Source: Candidatus Thorarchaeota archaeon (GTDB lineage: Archaea > Asgardarchaeota > Thorarchaeia > Thorarchaeales > Thorarchaeaceae). From it: DNA of 41,981 nt. Positions 17,032 through 25,286 of the stretch are shown here, piece by piece. The notes beneath the pieces were generated by a model that searched no databases, had not been told where the DNA came from, and worked only from the letters and a program-made list of their open reading frames with translations. The stretch is from the NCBI GenBank assembly GCA_004524445.1, contig SDNP01000027.1, positions 1-41,981 of the forward strand, given 5' to 3'. Both the position numbers and the translations under genes were made by a program. The stretch's first letter is position 1. Every line of letters begins with the position of its first letter.

Positions 17032-18324
17032 ATGCGAAACTTTGAACTGACCTCAATAGGCCGTGTACGTGGAAGTGAACAACAGGTGACCAAATACAAA
17101 GGACAATCAGAGGTAAACATCGGTGCACTTGGTCATGTTGACCATGGAAAGACCACAATGGTGAGTTACCTGACTGGTGAATGGACAGATCGCCACTCTG
17201 ACGAAGTAAGGCGCGGGATTTCCATTAGGCTGGGATATGCCGCAACAGTTCTTCAAAAATGTAAGAAGTGCTCTGAACCAGAAGCCTATACAACATCTCA
17301 TTTGGCTAAGGATGGAAAGTGTCCCAAATGTGGCGGTGAGTTGGAAGTGTTACGCGAAATATCGTTCGTAGACAGCCCGGGTCACGAATCACTTATGGCA
17401 ACGTGCCTAAGCGGTGCCAGCTTAATGGATGGTGCCATTCTAGTTATTGCAGCGGACGAACCTTGTCCTATGCCTCAAACCTCTGAGCATCTGCATGCTT
17501 TGGAAATTGTTGGTGTCAAAAACATCATTATCGTTCAGAATAAGATTGAATTAGTCACAAAGGAGGAGGCAAAGGAGCACTACAAACAAATCAAGGATTT
17601 TGTGAAAGGCACCGTTGCTGAGAACGCACCGATCATTCCCTTTTCTGCTATATTCGGGGCAAACCACGACCTTCTTATCCAGAAAATTCAGGAGGTCATT
17701 CCTACTCCCGAACGAGAAGAAGATGCACCGCCAAAAATGTTTGTTGCACGATCCTTCGATATTAACCGACCGGGAACTGGACCAGATGATTTGCAGGGTG
17801 GAGTGGTAGGCGGATCAATAGTACAGGGTAAGCTTAGTGTGGGGGATAGCATTGAGATTGCACCGGGTGCACGGACCGATAAGGGATTTGAGCCCATCGA
17901 GGCAAATATCCTGAGTCTACGCTCGGGAAGTGGTAACAAATTAGATGAAGCCCACCCAGGGGGACTCATAGGGGTTGGAACAAGATTAGATCCATCTGCG
18001 ACACGAGCCGACCGATTGGTGGGCAATGTCGTAGGGCAGGCTGGGAAGATTTCAAAACCGATTGAAAAAATTATGATTGAACCACACCTCATGGAACGCG
18101 TTGTTGGTTCAGAATCAAAAAGAGCTGTAGAAAATCTACGACTTAATGAACCGCTAATGCTTGTTGTGGGAACTGCTGCCACTGTCGGTGTCATAACGAG
18201 ACTTCATGGCGACGAAATTGAGCTTTCTCTGAAAAGGCCTGTTGTGGCTGAAGAAGGTCAGAGAGTCGCCATTGGCCGCCGAGTTGAGAACAAGTGGCGT
18301 CTGATAGGTTATGCCGAAATATAG
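17032..18324 (+). CDS. eif2g: Translation initiation factor aIF2 gamma
   Basis: GTPase subunit of aIF2, which brings initiator Met-tRNA to the ribosome. Motifs: G1 GHVDHGKTT (34-42), zinc knuckle C77, C80, C97, C100, G3 DSPGH (114-118), G4 NKIE (170-173, with the glutamate common in archaeal aIF2 gamma), followed by the two beta-barrel domains. The first 20 residues are not conserved in the family; GTG 17086 would give a start nearer the usual one, so the N-terminus is uncertain. It lies 82 bases after eS6 and 15 bases before the PIN gene. Its partner, the initiator tRNA, is encoded 2.4 kb downstream. Confidence 0.96.
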   Translation: MRNFELTSIGRVRGSEQQVTKYKGQSEVNIGALGHVDHGKTTMVSYLTGEWTDRHSDEVRRGISIRLGYAATVLQKCKKCSEPEAYTTSHLAKDGKCPKCGGELEVLREISFVDSPGHESLMATCLSGASLMDGAILVIAADEPCPMPQTSEHLHALEIVGVKNIIIVQNKIELVTKEEAKEHYKQIKDFVKGTVAENAPIIPFSAIFGANHDLLIQKIQEVIPTPEREEDAPPKMFVARSFDINRPGTGPDDLQGGVVGGSIVQGKLSVGDSIEIAPGARTDKGFEPIEANILSLRSGSGNKLDEAHPGGLIGVGTRLDPSATRADRLVGNVVGQAGKISKPIEKIMIEPHLMERVVGSESKRAVENLRLNEPLMLVVGTAATVGVITRLHGDEIELSLKRPVVAEEGQRVAIGRRVENKWRLIGYAEI

Positions 18325-18339
18325 GCGTACAACGGGCGC

Positions 18340-18756
18340 GTGAAGGTTGTGCCGAAAGAAGTAATAATTGATACTAATTTCCTCACTGTACCTTCTCAAT
18401 TTAATGTAGATATTTTTTCAGAAGCGGAACGACTTTTGGAGGGACGGCTTGAGTATGTGGTTCTGACTGGGTCCTTGGAAGAAATTGAGAAAAAACTAGC
18501 ACAAGCAACAAAAGTCAAAGAAAAACGGAAATTCCGAATGGCAAAAGATTTAGCAGCCCGATGCCAAATTGTTGAGCCAGATGCAAGGATTGCACGCCAG
18601 TCAGTGGATGACCAGATACTGGAGTATGCAGCTTCTGTATCGGGGGTAATTGCTACAAACGACCGAGAACTCAGACAACGTGCAATAAGAAAAAACATCC
18701 CTGTTATTTTCCTCAGAGGGAAAAAGCGACTGAGTCTTGAAGGTCTTGTTTTGTGA
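18340..18756 (+). CDS. PIN-domain ribonuclease-like protein (Fcf1/Utp24-like, COG1412)
   Basis: A 138-residue PIN domain. The acidic metal-binding residues are D11 in IIDTNF, D90/D91 in SVDDQIL and D108 in ATNDREL. This small PIN protein is a regular member of the eS6-aIF2 gamma-Rpo7 neighbourhood in archaea and is related to the pre-rRNA processing nuclease Fcf1/Utp24, so a role in RNA maturation is likelier than one in a toxin system; there is no antitoxin gene beside it. It starts at GTG 18340, 15 bases after aIF2 gamma. Confidence 0.9.
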   Translation: MKVVPKEVIIDTNFLTVPSQFNVDIFSEAERLLEGRLEYVVLTGSLEEIEKKLAQATKVKEKRKFRMAKDLAARCQIVEPDARIARQSVDDQILEYAASVSGVIATNDRELRQRAIRKNIPVIFLRGKKRLSLEGLVL

Positions 18757-18885
18757 TACGTGTCACAAGTTTTTTATGGACTCCAAGTTGTGGCAGCGAT
18801 GAGCCGGCGTATTCAGTCTCAACTAGGTTATCACCGAGATCTGATTGTTCTGCGATTAATCCATTGATTCAAGGAGCCTCTCCAA

Positions 18886-19479
18886 ATGTATTCAGTTGTA
18901 ACAGTACGTGACGTTGTTCGAATTCCTCCCAAGGAATTTGGCGAGCCTATAGAAAAGGCTGCACTCATCCACTTACGCAAGTCAAGTGAAAATGTACTTG
19001 ACCGTGATATTGGATTAATGATTTCAGTGATAGGCATAGATGAGATTGGACAAGGACGTTTAATGCCAGGCGATGGTGCAACCTATCATACCGTCGAGTA
19101 TGAGGTTCTGGTTTTCAAACCGGTACGCGGTGAGATTGTTGAAGGAAACGTTGTTGAACTAATGGATTTTGGTGCATTCATTAGAATGGGGCCTCTTGAT
19201 GGTCTCTGTCACGTGAGTCAAATCTGTGACGACTTTATCACTCAAGATCCGAAAGGCAACACCTTGCTGGGAAAAGAAACACAACGTACGCTCTCAGAGG
19301 GCGATCAAGTCCGCGCTAGAATAACATCCATAAGTTTTGAGTCTGGTAATCGATCTGGCAAGCTCGGTCTAACTATGCGCCAACCGTTCTTGGGCAAAAT
19401 CGGCCCTGATGTTTCATGGATAGAAGAAGATGTCGAATCTGCGCGGGGCGAGAGCAAAAAAGAGAAAAAGAAGAAATAG
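18886..19479 (+). CDS. rpo7: RNA polymerase subunit Rpo7 (RpoE')
   Basis: Stalk subunit of archaeal RNA polymerase. The N-terminal tip domain begins MYSVVTVRDVVRIPP. The S1 RNA-binding domain covers about residues 82-165 (GEIVEGNVVELMDFGAFIRMGPLDGL). The tail ends in a lysine-rich KKEKKKK. Length (197) fits the family. The 130-base gap upstream contains a possible TATA-like AGTTTTTTATGG (18767-18778), so a separate promoter is possible. The Spt4 gene follows after 18 bases. Confidence 0.95.
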   Translation: MYSVVTVRDVVRIPPKEFGEPIEKAALIHLRKSSENVLDRDIGLMISVIGIDEIGQGRLMPGDGATYHTVEYEVLVFKPVRGEIVEGNVVELMDFGAFIRMGPLDGLCHVSQICDDFITQDPKGNTLLGKETQRTLSEGDQVRARITSISFESGNRSGKLGLTMRQPFLGKIGPDVSWIEEDVESARGESKKEKKKK

Positions 19480-19497
19480 AATTGAGTTGGAGATACG

Positions 19498-19710
19498 ATG
19501 GCGAAACCAAAAGCATGCCGTGAGTGTCATTATCTCACCACAGAAAACATGTGCCCAAATTGTAATAGTACGAACCTATCAACCTCGTATACTGGTATTG
19601 TAGTCATTCTACCAGGGAGGACTCCCAATGAAGACCCGAGAAACACCTCCTATGTTGCAGACCGACTAAACATCTCCAAACCTGGAAAATACGCCCTTAA
19701 GGTTAGATAG
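19498..19710 (+). CDS. spt4: Transcription elongation factor Spt4 (RpoE'')
   Basis: A 70-residue zinc protein with CRECH and CPNC pairs, then STSYTGIVVIL and the C-terminal KPGKYALKVR. It partners with Spt5 to raise RNA polymerase processivity. A ribosome binding site TTGGAGAT precedes ATG 19498. Standard position after Rpo7. Confidence 0.94.
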   Translation: MAKPKACRECHYLTTENMCPNCNSTNLSTSYTGIVVILPGRTPNEDPRNTSYVADRLNISKPGKYALKVR

Positions 19711-19749
19711 TAATCACATCGTTTTCTTGACGGTGGTGAAAGCTTTATT

Positions 19750-19768
19750 AGCCGACTCCAAGTCGGCT
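19750..19768 (+). promoter_or_regulatory. Perfect hairpin upstream of eS24
   Basis: AGCCGACT (19750-19757) pairs with AGTCGGCT (19761-19768) around a three-base loop, 46 bases before the eS24 start. It has no T-run after it, so it is less likely a terminator and may be a leader element affecting eS24/eS27 translation. Confidence 0.4.
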
Positions 19769-19813
19769 TCGTGTCACATCCTGTTGGTGACATATTTTCA
19801 GAGTGTGAAAAGA

Positions 19814-20107
19814 ATGAAAATTGAAGTACTCCAAGAAATCCAAAACAAACCTCTTGGAAGAAAGGAAGTTGAGTTCAGGCTTGAACACAGAGGGAGTACT
19901 ACCCCTAGCAGAGATGATGTTCACAGCAAGATTGTGGCCCAATATGATGCAGATCCCTCCGCTGTTGTGATCAAAGTACTGAACACAAAGTTTGGGGCAG
20001 GTATTTCCACGGGAGAAGCAAGGATATATGAGGACCCCAAACAGATGAAAAAGGTTGAACTCAAACATATCATTGACAGGCATGCCGGCCATAAGGCAGA
20101 GGAGTAG
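19814..20107 (+). CDS. rps24e: Ribosomal protein eS24
   Basis: A 97-residue protein starting MKIEVLQEIQNKPLGRKEVEF, with the internal FGAGISTGEARIYED typical of eS24. ATG 19814 is chosen because the conserved N-terminus begins there; the frame is open upstream to a TTG at 19727, but that extension has no resemblance to the family. eS27 follows after 7 bases. Confidence 0.94.
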   Translation: MKIEVLQEIQNKPLGRKEVEFRLEHRGSTTPSRDDVHSKIVAQYDADPSAVVIKVLNTKFGAGISTGEARIYEDPKQMKKVELKHIIDRHAGHKAEE

Positions 20108-20114
20108 ATCGGAA

Positions 20115-20276
20115 ATGTCACATGATTTATACAAAGTAGACTCCAAGACCGGAAAAGTAACCCCCACAAAGAGGCCCTGTCCACGGTGTGAAAAGGGAAC
20201 CTATCTAGCTGAACATTATAATCGATATTCGTGTGGTCGTTGCGGGTACACAGAATTCAAACGAAACGAAAAATAG
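20115..20276 (+). CDS. rps27ae: Ribosomal protein eS27-type (S27ae) zinc protein
   Basis: A 53-residue zinc ribbon: CPRC and CGRC pairs with the YTEFKRNEK tail typical of archaeal S27ae. Start ATG 20115, seven bases after the eS24 stop with GATCGGAA in between. It ends the operon; a T-rich run (CTTTTTCTT at 20289-20297) follows and may terminate it. Confidence 0.93.
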   Translation: MSHDLYKVDSKTGKVTPTKRPCPRCEKGTYLAEHYNRYSCGRCGYTEFKRNEK

Positions 20277-20319
20277 CAGTACAATACGCTTTTTCTTGCC
20301 ATCCAACTCTCCTCGAACG

Positions 20320-20577
20320 TTATGCTGATACTATTGCCATTATCCATCTAGAAAAAACTAAAACCACAATTATAACAGTCAAAAGGATGTCAACAAGCAA
20401 GAACCCTGGGATATAGATTTCCACTGTTGCAGAAAGAACAAGTGCCACTGGAAACGTAATTATGAATGGGAGAGTTGTGATAGTCAGAGAGATTTCCTCA
20501 CTTGAAACCATCATGTTCACTAGCGTTACTAGCCAAATGATGTAGATTGATGCAATGATTGCGATTTCCAATAACAT
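20320..20577 (-). CDS. Small membrane protein, unknown
   Basis: An 85-residue, almost entirely hydrophobic product with three predicted membrane helices (about 4-22, 30-49, 56-80). It has no recognisable family. The gene is convergent to the ribosomal operon. ATG 20577 is the only sensible start. Coding status rests on the uninterrupted hydrophobic pattern and helix spacing alone. Confidence 0.5.
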   Translation of the reverse strand: MLLEIAIIASIYIIWLVTLVNMMVSSEEISLTITTLPFIITFPVALVLSATVEIYIPGFLLVDILLTVIIVVLVFSRWIMAIVSA

Positions 20578-20768
20578 GCTTTATACCCCATAGTAGAGCT
20601 TCATTCTAATTGCTCTTCTGTGCCTTTTGAAGGCTGCTGATAGTTACTACCAACCAAATTTTCAGATATTGCTGGCGAAAAAGAGAAACTCTTTGTAAGT
20701 ACAGCATGTTTCTCTTCGCTCCATGAAAACCCTTAATACCTCATTAGAAACAGTTCCGCAATAGCAAC

Positions 20769-20882
20769 AGCGGGTTGGGGAAGCCTGGCCTATCCCGCGG
20801 GGCTCATAAGTGCAAGAACACTTCTGGGTTCTGCGATTGGGACACCCCGAGATCGTACGTTCAAATCGTACACCCGCTACCA
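20769..20882 (+). tRNA. Initiator tRNA-Met (CAT) with a 35-base intron and encoded CCA
   Basis: Exons fold perfectly: acceptor AGCGGGT/ACCCGCT, D stem GGGA/TCCC, anticodon stem CGGGG/CCCCG with loop CTCATAA, T stem GTACG/CGTAC with loop TTCAAAT, discriminator A and encoded CCA (20880-20882). The A1-U72 pair and the three G-C pairs of the anticodon stem mark it as the initiator. The intron (20809-20843) sits between positions 37 and 38. A bulge-helix-bulge is visible: the 4-bp core CTCA (20803-20806)/TGGG (20838-20841) is flanked by three-base bulges TAA and ACA, with cuts inside each. A TATA-like CTTAATAC lies about 30 bases upstream (20732-20739). Confidence 0.96.
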
Positions 20883-21205
20883 CCCTCATTCTCCTCATCT
20901 GAGATGGCCTTAATCAGAATTCAACATCGAGAATTTTGCAAGATGGTGTTTGATTGTGGACAAAATACGATAAAAGAGGGGAACCTTGATTAGATGCGAA
21001 TCATCGGATTCTGCTTCTGTTTGCAATACTCTGATTTTGAATCCGGACTGCGTGTATCCACCATCAAAACCCGAGTAGCCTGGGCATCTCTCTGCAGTAA
21101 GATTCCAAACTCGGATATTCTCATCGGACATATATTATCTATGAGAACTACGGTGGAAGCAATATCATTCTTTTCGTTGTAACAAATCTTCACTCAATTG
21201 AGATA
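20883..21205 (+). other. Non-coding gap after the tRNA gene; nothing recognised
   Basis: The 323 bases contain only short open frames without codon bias or family resemblance. No tRNA, rRNA or strong hairpin was seen. Confidence 0.5.
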
Positions 21206-21640
21206 TCATGCCGCTATCTGGTGTGCCGCTACAAATCTACTCTGATGTGGAATCATCTCCCAATTGATAGAAGATGGATGTTCAAAGCAATGGAGCCCGC
21301 GGTATTTACCAATCCATCTCCAGCAAGAAACACCTCCCAAATCCTCCAGCTTGTAAAGATTCGCCTTTGTAGCGCTGTATCGCACCTCCAATAATGTTCC
21401 GGATTTCAGTTCCGTGGCAAGCTCATCAATATCAATCACATTCAGCTTTCTTCTTCCATCGCCATCCACTGGGCCAACTTGAGAAACGTAGTATCGTGAA
21501 TTAAACCCTGTAATTGGATCGTCTATTACAATTGCAACATGTGGGCGAGCAAATGAGTCCCAGTATTTTGGAATAGCTGGTCTTCTTATTACGATGTAGT
21601 CACTTATTGGCTCCATTTGTTCTCTCATCGATGCACACAT
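21206..21640 (-). CDS. Hypothetical protein
   Basis: A 144-residue product without recognised family, rich in beta-strand patterns (IVIRRPAIP, VAIVIDDPITG, GTLLEVRYSATKANLYKL) and ending in a WRWIG and tryptophan/histidine-rich C-terminus. It has no membrane helix or signal peptide. Three in-frame ATG codons (21640, 21628 and 21616) could serve as start. It stands between the tRNA and the DUF134 regulator, with no close partner. Confidence 0.5.
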   Translation of the reverse strand: MCASMREQMEPISDYIVIRRPAIPKYWDSFARPHVAIVIDDPITGFNSRYYVSQVGPVDGDGRRKLNVIDIDELATELKSGTLLEVRYSATKANLYKLEDLGGVSCWRWIGKYRGLHCFEHPSSINWEMIPHQSRFVAAHQIAA

Positions 21641-21839
21641 GACTAAGCACTCTAAGCTAGAATCCTGCCTATTGAGATATATAAGAGAGTGTCAGATAGC
21701 AAGATGTTGCAGAATACCAATCTAAGACCATTTCAGACCAACTGACGGGGGTTTCCACTGGAGCTTCCTGAATCCACTATTTTGGGTGTAAGAACAAGAA
21801 CTCCCAACTCAGTCGTACTTAACAAATGGACAAAATCAA

Positions 21840-22157
21840 TTATGGCTCGGGATTTTTCTTTTCTGGAAACCCAATTACAAGTTTTCTGCCATCGAACAAG
21901 GACCTCGCAATTTTCTCTCTCGCACTAGCTAGCAGACGCCAAATAGTACCTCGTGAAACACCCATCCTCTCACCAGCCTGTTCTTGGTATAAGCCCTTGA
22001 TGTCAACCAATCTTAGGACTTCAGCCTCAGCATGATCCATATAGATTGGATTCTCATCCAATAACGGTTCGGGGATCAGCTTTTTTGCACTGGGTATCTC
22101 TCCTATGTCTGGTTGAATTGGAAATCTACCTCGGCCACCGCGTCTTCTTCTATGCAT
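21840..22157 (-). CDS. DUF134 (UPF0251) family DNA-binding regulator
   Basis: A 105-residue protein with a basic N-terminus (HRRRRGGRGRF), the family block IYMDHAEAEVLRLVDIKGLYQEQ and a sigma-70-region-4-like helix-turn-helix, AGERMGVSRGTIWRLLASAREKIA. DUF134 genes are repeatedly found near MinD/Mrp-type ATPases and NifX-type proteins, as here. It is divergent from the DUF5320 gene, and two operator-like repeats lie in the shared intergenic region, so it is the prime candidate regulator of this cluster (inference). Confidence 0.85.
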   Translation of the reverse strand: MHRRRRGGRGRFPIQPDIGEIPSAKKLIPEPLLDENPIYMDHAEAEVLRLVDIKGLYQEQAGERMGVSRGTIWRLLASAREKIARSLFDGRKLVIGFPEKKNPEP

Positions 22158-22229
22158 TAGCTCAAGAACCTCATGTTACAATCTGAAACGAATTCTAATT
22201 ATCTTTTCCGAAGGGGAATAAGTCTATTA

Positions 22230-22267
22230 TGTGACTATGCACAGATATATAAATGTGATTATGCACA
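22230..22267 (+). promoter_or_regulatory. Paired operator-like repeats around the DUF5320 TATA box
   Basis: TGTGACTATGCACA (22230-22243) and TGTGATTATGCACA (22254-22267) differ at one base. Each has inverted ends TGTG/CACA. The TATA-like GATATATAAA (22244-22253) lies exactly between them, and ATG 22291 follows with GGTGA at 22278-22282. A protein binding both sites would cover the promoter. Confidence 0.65.
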
Positions 22268-22290
22268 AATAAATACAGGTGACTTAGATA

Positions 22291-22599
22291 ATGAGTTATG
22301 TATCATATGGCTATGGTCGTGGTCGAGGCAGAGGCGGTCGCGGCAGAGGAATGTATCCTGGAAATGGGCCATTTAGTCATTTACCTCCATGGGAAAGGCC
22401 TGGTTGGTTATATGGCCCCGGATCATGCTGGTATCTCGGCATTAGAACTGGCGACACAGGAACATCTGTACCCGTTGTTGATAATGTTGAAACCCTCCAG
22501 CGTCAGAAGGACCTACTCGAAACACAGCTTGCTTCCATATCAAAGACCCTTGAACAAATCAATTCTAGATTAGATGAGCTCGAAGCAAAAAACGAGTAA
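22291..22599 (+). CDS. DUF5320-type Gly/Arg-rich protein with coiled coil
   Basis: The 102-residue product starts with a glycine/arginine/tyrosine-rich segment (YGYGRGRGRGGRGRG, about 6-20), then PPWERPGWLYGPGSCWYLG, and ends in a coiled coil (about 67-101) with heptads of leucine and isoleucine (LQRQKDLLETQLASISKTL). This layout matches DUF5320 proteins, which accompany NifX/MinD-type clusters in many anaerobes. Function is not known; a scaffold or metal-cluster-related role is inferred from context. It is the only plus-strand gene of the cluster. Confidence 0.8.
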   Translation: MSYVSYGYGRGRGRGGRGRGMYPGNGPFSHLPPWERPGWLYGPGSCWYLGIRTGDTGTSVPVVDNVETLQRQKDLLETQLASISKTLEQINSRLDELEAKNE

Positions 22600-22619
22600 A
22601 AACTCTAAAGGAAGACGAA

Positions 22620-23486
22620 TCATGACCCACTGATGCTCATGATTTTCTTCCACATATTTTCAAGAATCTCTACAATCTCATTTTCAGGAGCATACTCCGG
22701 CAGGGTCTGAGCTGCCACCATGGACTTTGTCATGATAGGATCAAATGGTATTCTTCCTAACATTGTTACTCCCATATTATCAGCAGCTCTCTTTATTTCC
22801 GCTGATTTATCTTCGTTCAAGTCAAACTTGTTGATGATTATCAAAGGTTTCACCTTGAATTGGAGCATCAATTTAATGATTCTGTTCATGTCGTGAATGC
22901 CACTGGGAGTCGGTTCGGTTACCACCACTCCTGTTGAGAGTCCCGTGACTGTAGCTATGACAGGACAACCAATTCCTGGAGAGCCATCAATGAGAATGTG
23001 ATCCTTCTTCTCTCTCTCTGCCATATTCTCAGCCTGTTTCCTGACTGCCGTGACAAGTTTTCCCGAGTTTCCTTCGCCAGGCAGTAACTTCGCATGAGAC
23101 ATTGCCCCAAATCTGGTTTCTGATTTGAAGAGATGTCCAGATACTCTCTCTCTCATTTCAATGGCGCCTTCGGGGCAGACATATGCACATACTCCACACC
23201 CCTCACATGCAATTTTATTCACATTCGGAGGGTTGATGGCATCAAATCGACATTTCTCTTCACACACACCACAATAGACACAGAGAGAGGGGTCGATATA
23301 TGCAACGCTGGAGTCAACAAAGTCGTTCGAATCAATGACCTTTGGATGTAGCAAGATATGAAGATCGGGAGCATCAACATCACAGTCTGCAAGAATCTTG
23401 TTCTGTGCTAATGCTGCAAATGCTCCTGTTATCGTAGTCTTACCTGTGCCGCCCTTTCCACTAAGGACCGCAATCTCGTCGACCAT
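22620..23486 (-). CDS. MinD/Mrp-superfamily ATPase with inserted two-[4Fe-4S] ferredoxin domain (copy 1)
   Basis: A P-loop ATPase of the MinD type: deviant Walker A SGKGGTGKTT near the N-terminus, a ferredoxin insert with CVYCGVCEEKC and CEGCGVCAYVC, then DGSPGIGCP (switch) and VTEPTPSG. The family (COG1149) is thought to act in iron-sulfur cluster handling. I chose ATG 23486 (MVDEIAVL) because AAGGAG lies ten bases before it and it sits one base after the upstream stop; the open frame extends to 23513 but would overlap that gene. Last gene of a four-gene minus-strand operon with its paralogue and two NifX-type genes. Confidence 0.92.
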   Translation of the reverse strand: MVDEIAVLSGKGGTGKTTITGAFAALAQNKILADCDVDAPDLHILLHPKVIDSNDFVDSSVAYIDPSLCVYCGVCEEKCRFDAINPPNVNKIACEGCGVCAYVCPEGAIEMRERVSGHLFKSETRFGAMSHAKLLPGEGNSGKLVTAVRKQAENMAEREKKDHILIDGSPGIGCPVIATVTGLSTGVVVTEPTPSGIHDMNRIIKLMLQFKVKPLIIINKFDLNEDKSAEIKRAADNMGVTMLGRIPFDPIMTKSMVAAQTLPEYAPENEIVEILENMWKKIMSISGS

Positions 23487-23487
23487 T

Positions 23488-24318
23488 TCAAATATACTCC
23501 TTGATTTTGTCAATCAAATCTACAAATGCTGATCGATACTCTTCCAGTTCATTGACGAATGGTATTCCCCTAGAGTAGAGTTCTGCAATCTTTCTATCGA
23601 ATGGAATCTTCATAAGCAGTTCCACTCCCCTCTCATCAAGGAATTCCTCCACTTTTTCATCGCCAATCCCATATCTGTTGATTATGACGCCATAAGGAGT
23701 GCCCACCGCGTCAACTGTATCAATAGCCATTTCCAGATCATGTAGACCGAAGGGAGTAGGTTCAGTGACCATGATAACATAGTCACTGTCCTCGACTGTT
23801 TCAATAAGTGAACATGAAGTACCAGGGGGTGCATCAAGAATGTTGAGCTTTTGTTCGTCTATGTTTCGCTTTACAGCCTTAATCAAAGGAATTGAGATTG
23901 GTTCTCCGACATTCAATTCGCCATATACCAACTTGATGCCGTCAGTTGTAGCAGCCCGCGTCTCTCCTATCTCTCGGTCTTTCTCTGATATGGCCCCCTC
24001 AGGGCATACCAAGGCGCATCCGCCACAGGAATGGCACATCTCCTTGTAGACTAGCACCTCCTCCTTTCCCACAAAGAGTGCATTAAACTCACAGAAATCT
24101 GCACACTTGCCACAGAGCGTACATAAATCAGGATCGACTACTGGCACAGGCACGAGAACACTCGTGATTGTTTCATTCCCAATTTTCAACAGAGTATGTG
24201 CATTAGGCTCCTCGACATCACAGTCTAGTAACACAGCCTCTCTGCTTGAAAGTGCCATATTCACCGCAACAGTGGTCTTACCAGTCCCGCCCTTTCCACT
24301 TGCTACTGTGATAATCAA
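23488..24318 (-). CDS. MinD/Mrp-superfamily ATPase with inserted two-[4Fe-4S] ferredoxin domain (copy 2)
   Basis: Paralogue of the downstream ATPase with the same layout: ASGKGGTGKTT (7-17), CTLCGKCADFC and CHSCGGCALVC cluster motifs, DAPPGTSC switch region and VTEPTPFG. The two genes are almost always adjacent in anaerobic archaea and bacteria and probably form a heterodimer. The signature lysine of the MinD-type P-loop is present in both copies, so both should hydrolyse ATP. The NifX gene ends 27 bases upstream. Confidence 0.92.
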   Translation of the reverse strand: MIITVASGKGGTGKTTVAVNMALSSREAVLLDCDVEEPNAHTLLKIGNETITSVLVPVPVVDPDLCTLCGKCADFCEFNALFVGKEEVLVYKEMCHSCGGCALVCPEGAISEKDREIGETRAATTDGIKLVYGELNVGEPISIPLIKAVKRNIDEQKLNILDAPPGTSCSLIETVEDSDYVIMVTEPTPFGLHDLEMAIDTVDAVGTPYGVIINRYGIGDEKVEEFLDERGVELLMKIPFDRKIAELYSRGIPFVNELEEYRSAFVDLIDKIKEYI

Positions 24319-24345
24319 TGGGGGTTTCCTCCATCAACCTATCCT

Positions 24346-24708
24346 CTAACGGTGATGAGCATCGGCACATCCTTGCGTTAACTCTTCCAATTTGTTCTCT
24401 TTATAGGCATCAACGATGCTGCTGATTTCTGTTGTATTTGCACACAATACAGCAACATTTCTATCCTGGAAACTACGAATCCCTCTCGGGCCCATACCGC
24501 TTACAATAATTACGTCAGGATTTAGGCTCATTACATTATCATGAGCATGACCGCGTCCTCCCGCGTGTTCTCCTCTATTGGGATGTACAATCTTTTCAAC
24601 AGTGTCATCTGTAATATCGATAGCCGCAAAATAGGGCGCCCTGCCAAAGTGAGCTGCAAGGTTGTTCCCTTCTTTATCTTCAGTTGGAATCACTAACCTC
24701 TTCTTCAT
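24346..24708 (-). CDS. NifX/NifB-type dinitrogenase iron-molybdenum cofactor-binding-fold protein (copy 1)
   Basis: A 120-residue protein of the COG1433 fold: KKRLVIPTEDKEGNNLAAHF, HFGRAPYF, and NPDVIIVSGMGPRGI. A histidine/glycine-rich stretch GEHAGGRGHAHDN (about 45-57) and the terminal CADAHHR may bind metal. ATG 24708 is chosen for the conserved start and the upstream GGTGAAC; the frame is open 14 codons further. No nitrogenase genes are present, so the role is probably general metal or cluster handling. Confidence 0.88.
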   Translation of the reverse strand: MKKRLVIPTEDKEGNNLAAHFGRAPYFAAIDITDDTVEKIVHPNRGEHAGGRGHAHDNVMSLNPDVIIVSGMGPRGIRSFQDRNVAVLCANTTEISSIVDAYKENKLEELTQGCADAHHR

Positions 24709-24715
24709 GCTAAGT

Positions 24716-25132
24716 TCACCAGCCTCTTCCACCGCCTCGACCTCGCCCACCGCCCATACCTCTTCCTCTGCCCATGCCTCGATGAGCTGGTCCTGGCTGC
24801 TGTATTGTACTCATGTTCCCCTCTCTAAATCTTTCTACAGTGTCTTTTACTGTCCCCGAAGCACCCCCATAGACAGCGATTCCTGCAGCGTCTAGAGCTT
24901 GGAATGCATTCGGACCAACGCTCCCGGTTATTACTGCACTAACGCCCTTTGATGAAATAGTTTGAGCTGCTGTGATTCCTGCACCACTTGATGCCGCAAC
25001 AGCCTCATTGGACACTGCTTCAAAGTCCATTGATTGCGGGTCAATTATGATGAAATACGCGCATCTTCCAAATCTTGGATCAACAGGCGCATTCAGATTG
25101 TCACCAGTTGACGTTATACAAATCTTCGGCAT
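24716..25132 (-). CDS. NifX/NifB-type protein with Gly/Arg-rich tail (copy 2)
   Basis: A 138-residue COG1433-fold protein: MPKICITSTGDNLNAPVDPRFGR at the start (RFGRCAYF), AVITGSVGPNAF in the middle. After the fold, residues about 117-138 form a tail of glycine, arginine and methionine repeats resembling the N-terminus of the DUF5320 protein in the same cluster. First gene of the minus-strand operon; its promoter region carries a perfect palindrome. Confidence 0.88.
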   Translation of the reverse strand: MPKICITSTGDNLNAPVDPRFGRCAYFIIIDPQSMDFEAVSNEAVAASSGAGITAAQTISSKGVSAVITGSVGPNAFQALDAAGIAVYGGASGTVKDTVERFREGNMSTIQQPGPAHRGMGRGRGMGGGRGRGGGRGW

Positions 25133-25171
25133 TTTCTACACCTTTAAATGAATCATAATCCATTATCAAGT

Positions 25172-25189
25172 TATGAATCCAGATTCATA
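25172..25189. promoter_or_regulatory. Palindromic operator candidate between the NifX operon and the GTPase gene
   Basis: TATGAATC, two bases, GATTCATA: a perfect 8+2+8 inverted repeat 40 bases before the NifX start. A further half site ATGAATC lies at 25148. On the minus strand a TATA-like TTTATATG overlaps the palindrome, so a bound protein would block that promoter. Confidence 0.55.
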
Positions 25190-25286
25190 TAAACCCTACT
25201 GAATGTATATTGTTATCGTGCAGAATACTATTAGGTCAAGTTTATCTCAGTGTAGGATTTTGCTATTAATATAGGTGAATCTGACA

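Noticed and set aside
18340..18756. PIN gene as a VapC toxin
   Set aside because: No antitoxin beside it; it sits in the conserved translation operon, where the Fcf1-like protein is expected.
20910..21131. Minus-strand frame of 73 codons between tRNA and hypothetical gene
   Set aside because: No resemblance to a family, no ribosome binding site, and overlapping frames of similar length on both strands.
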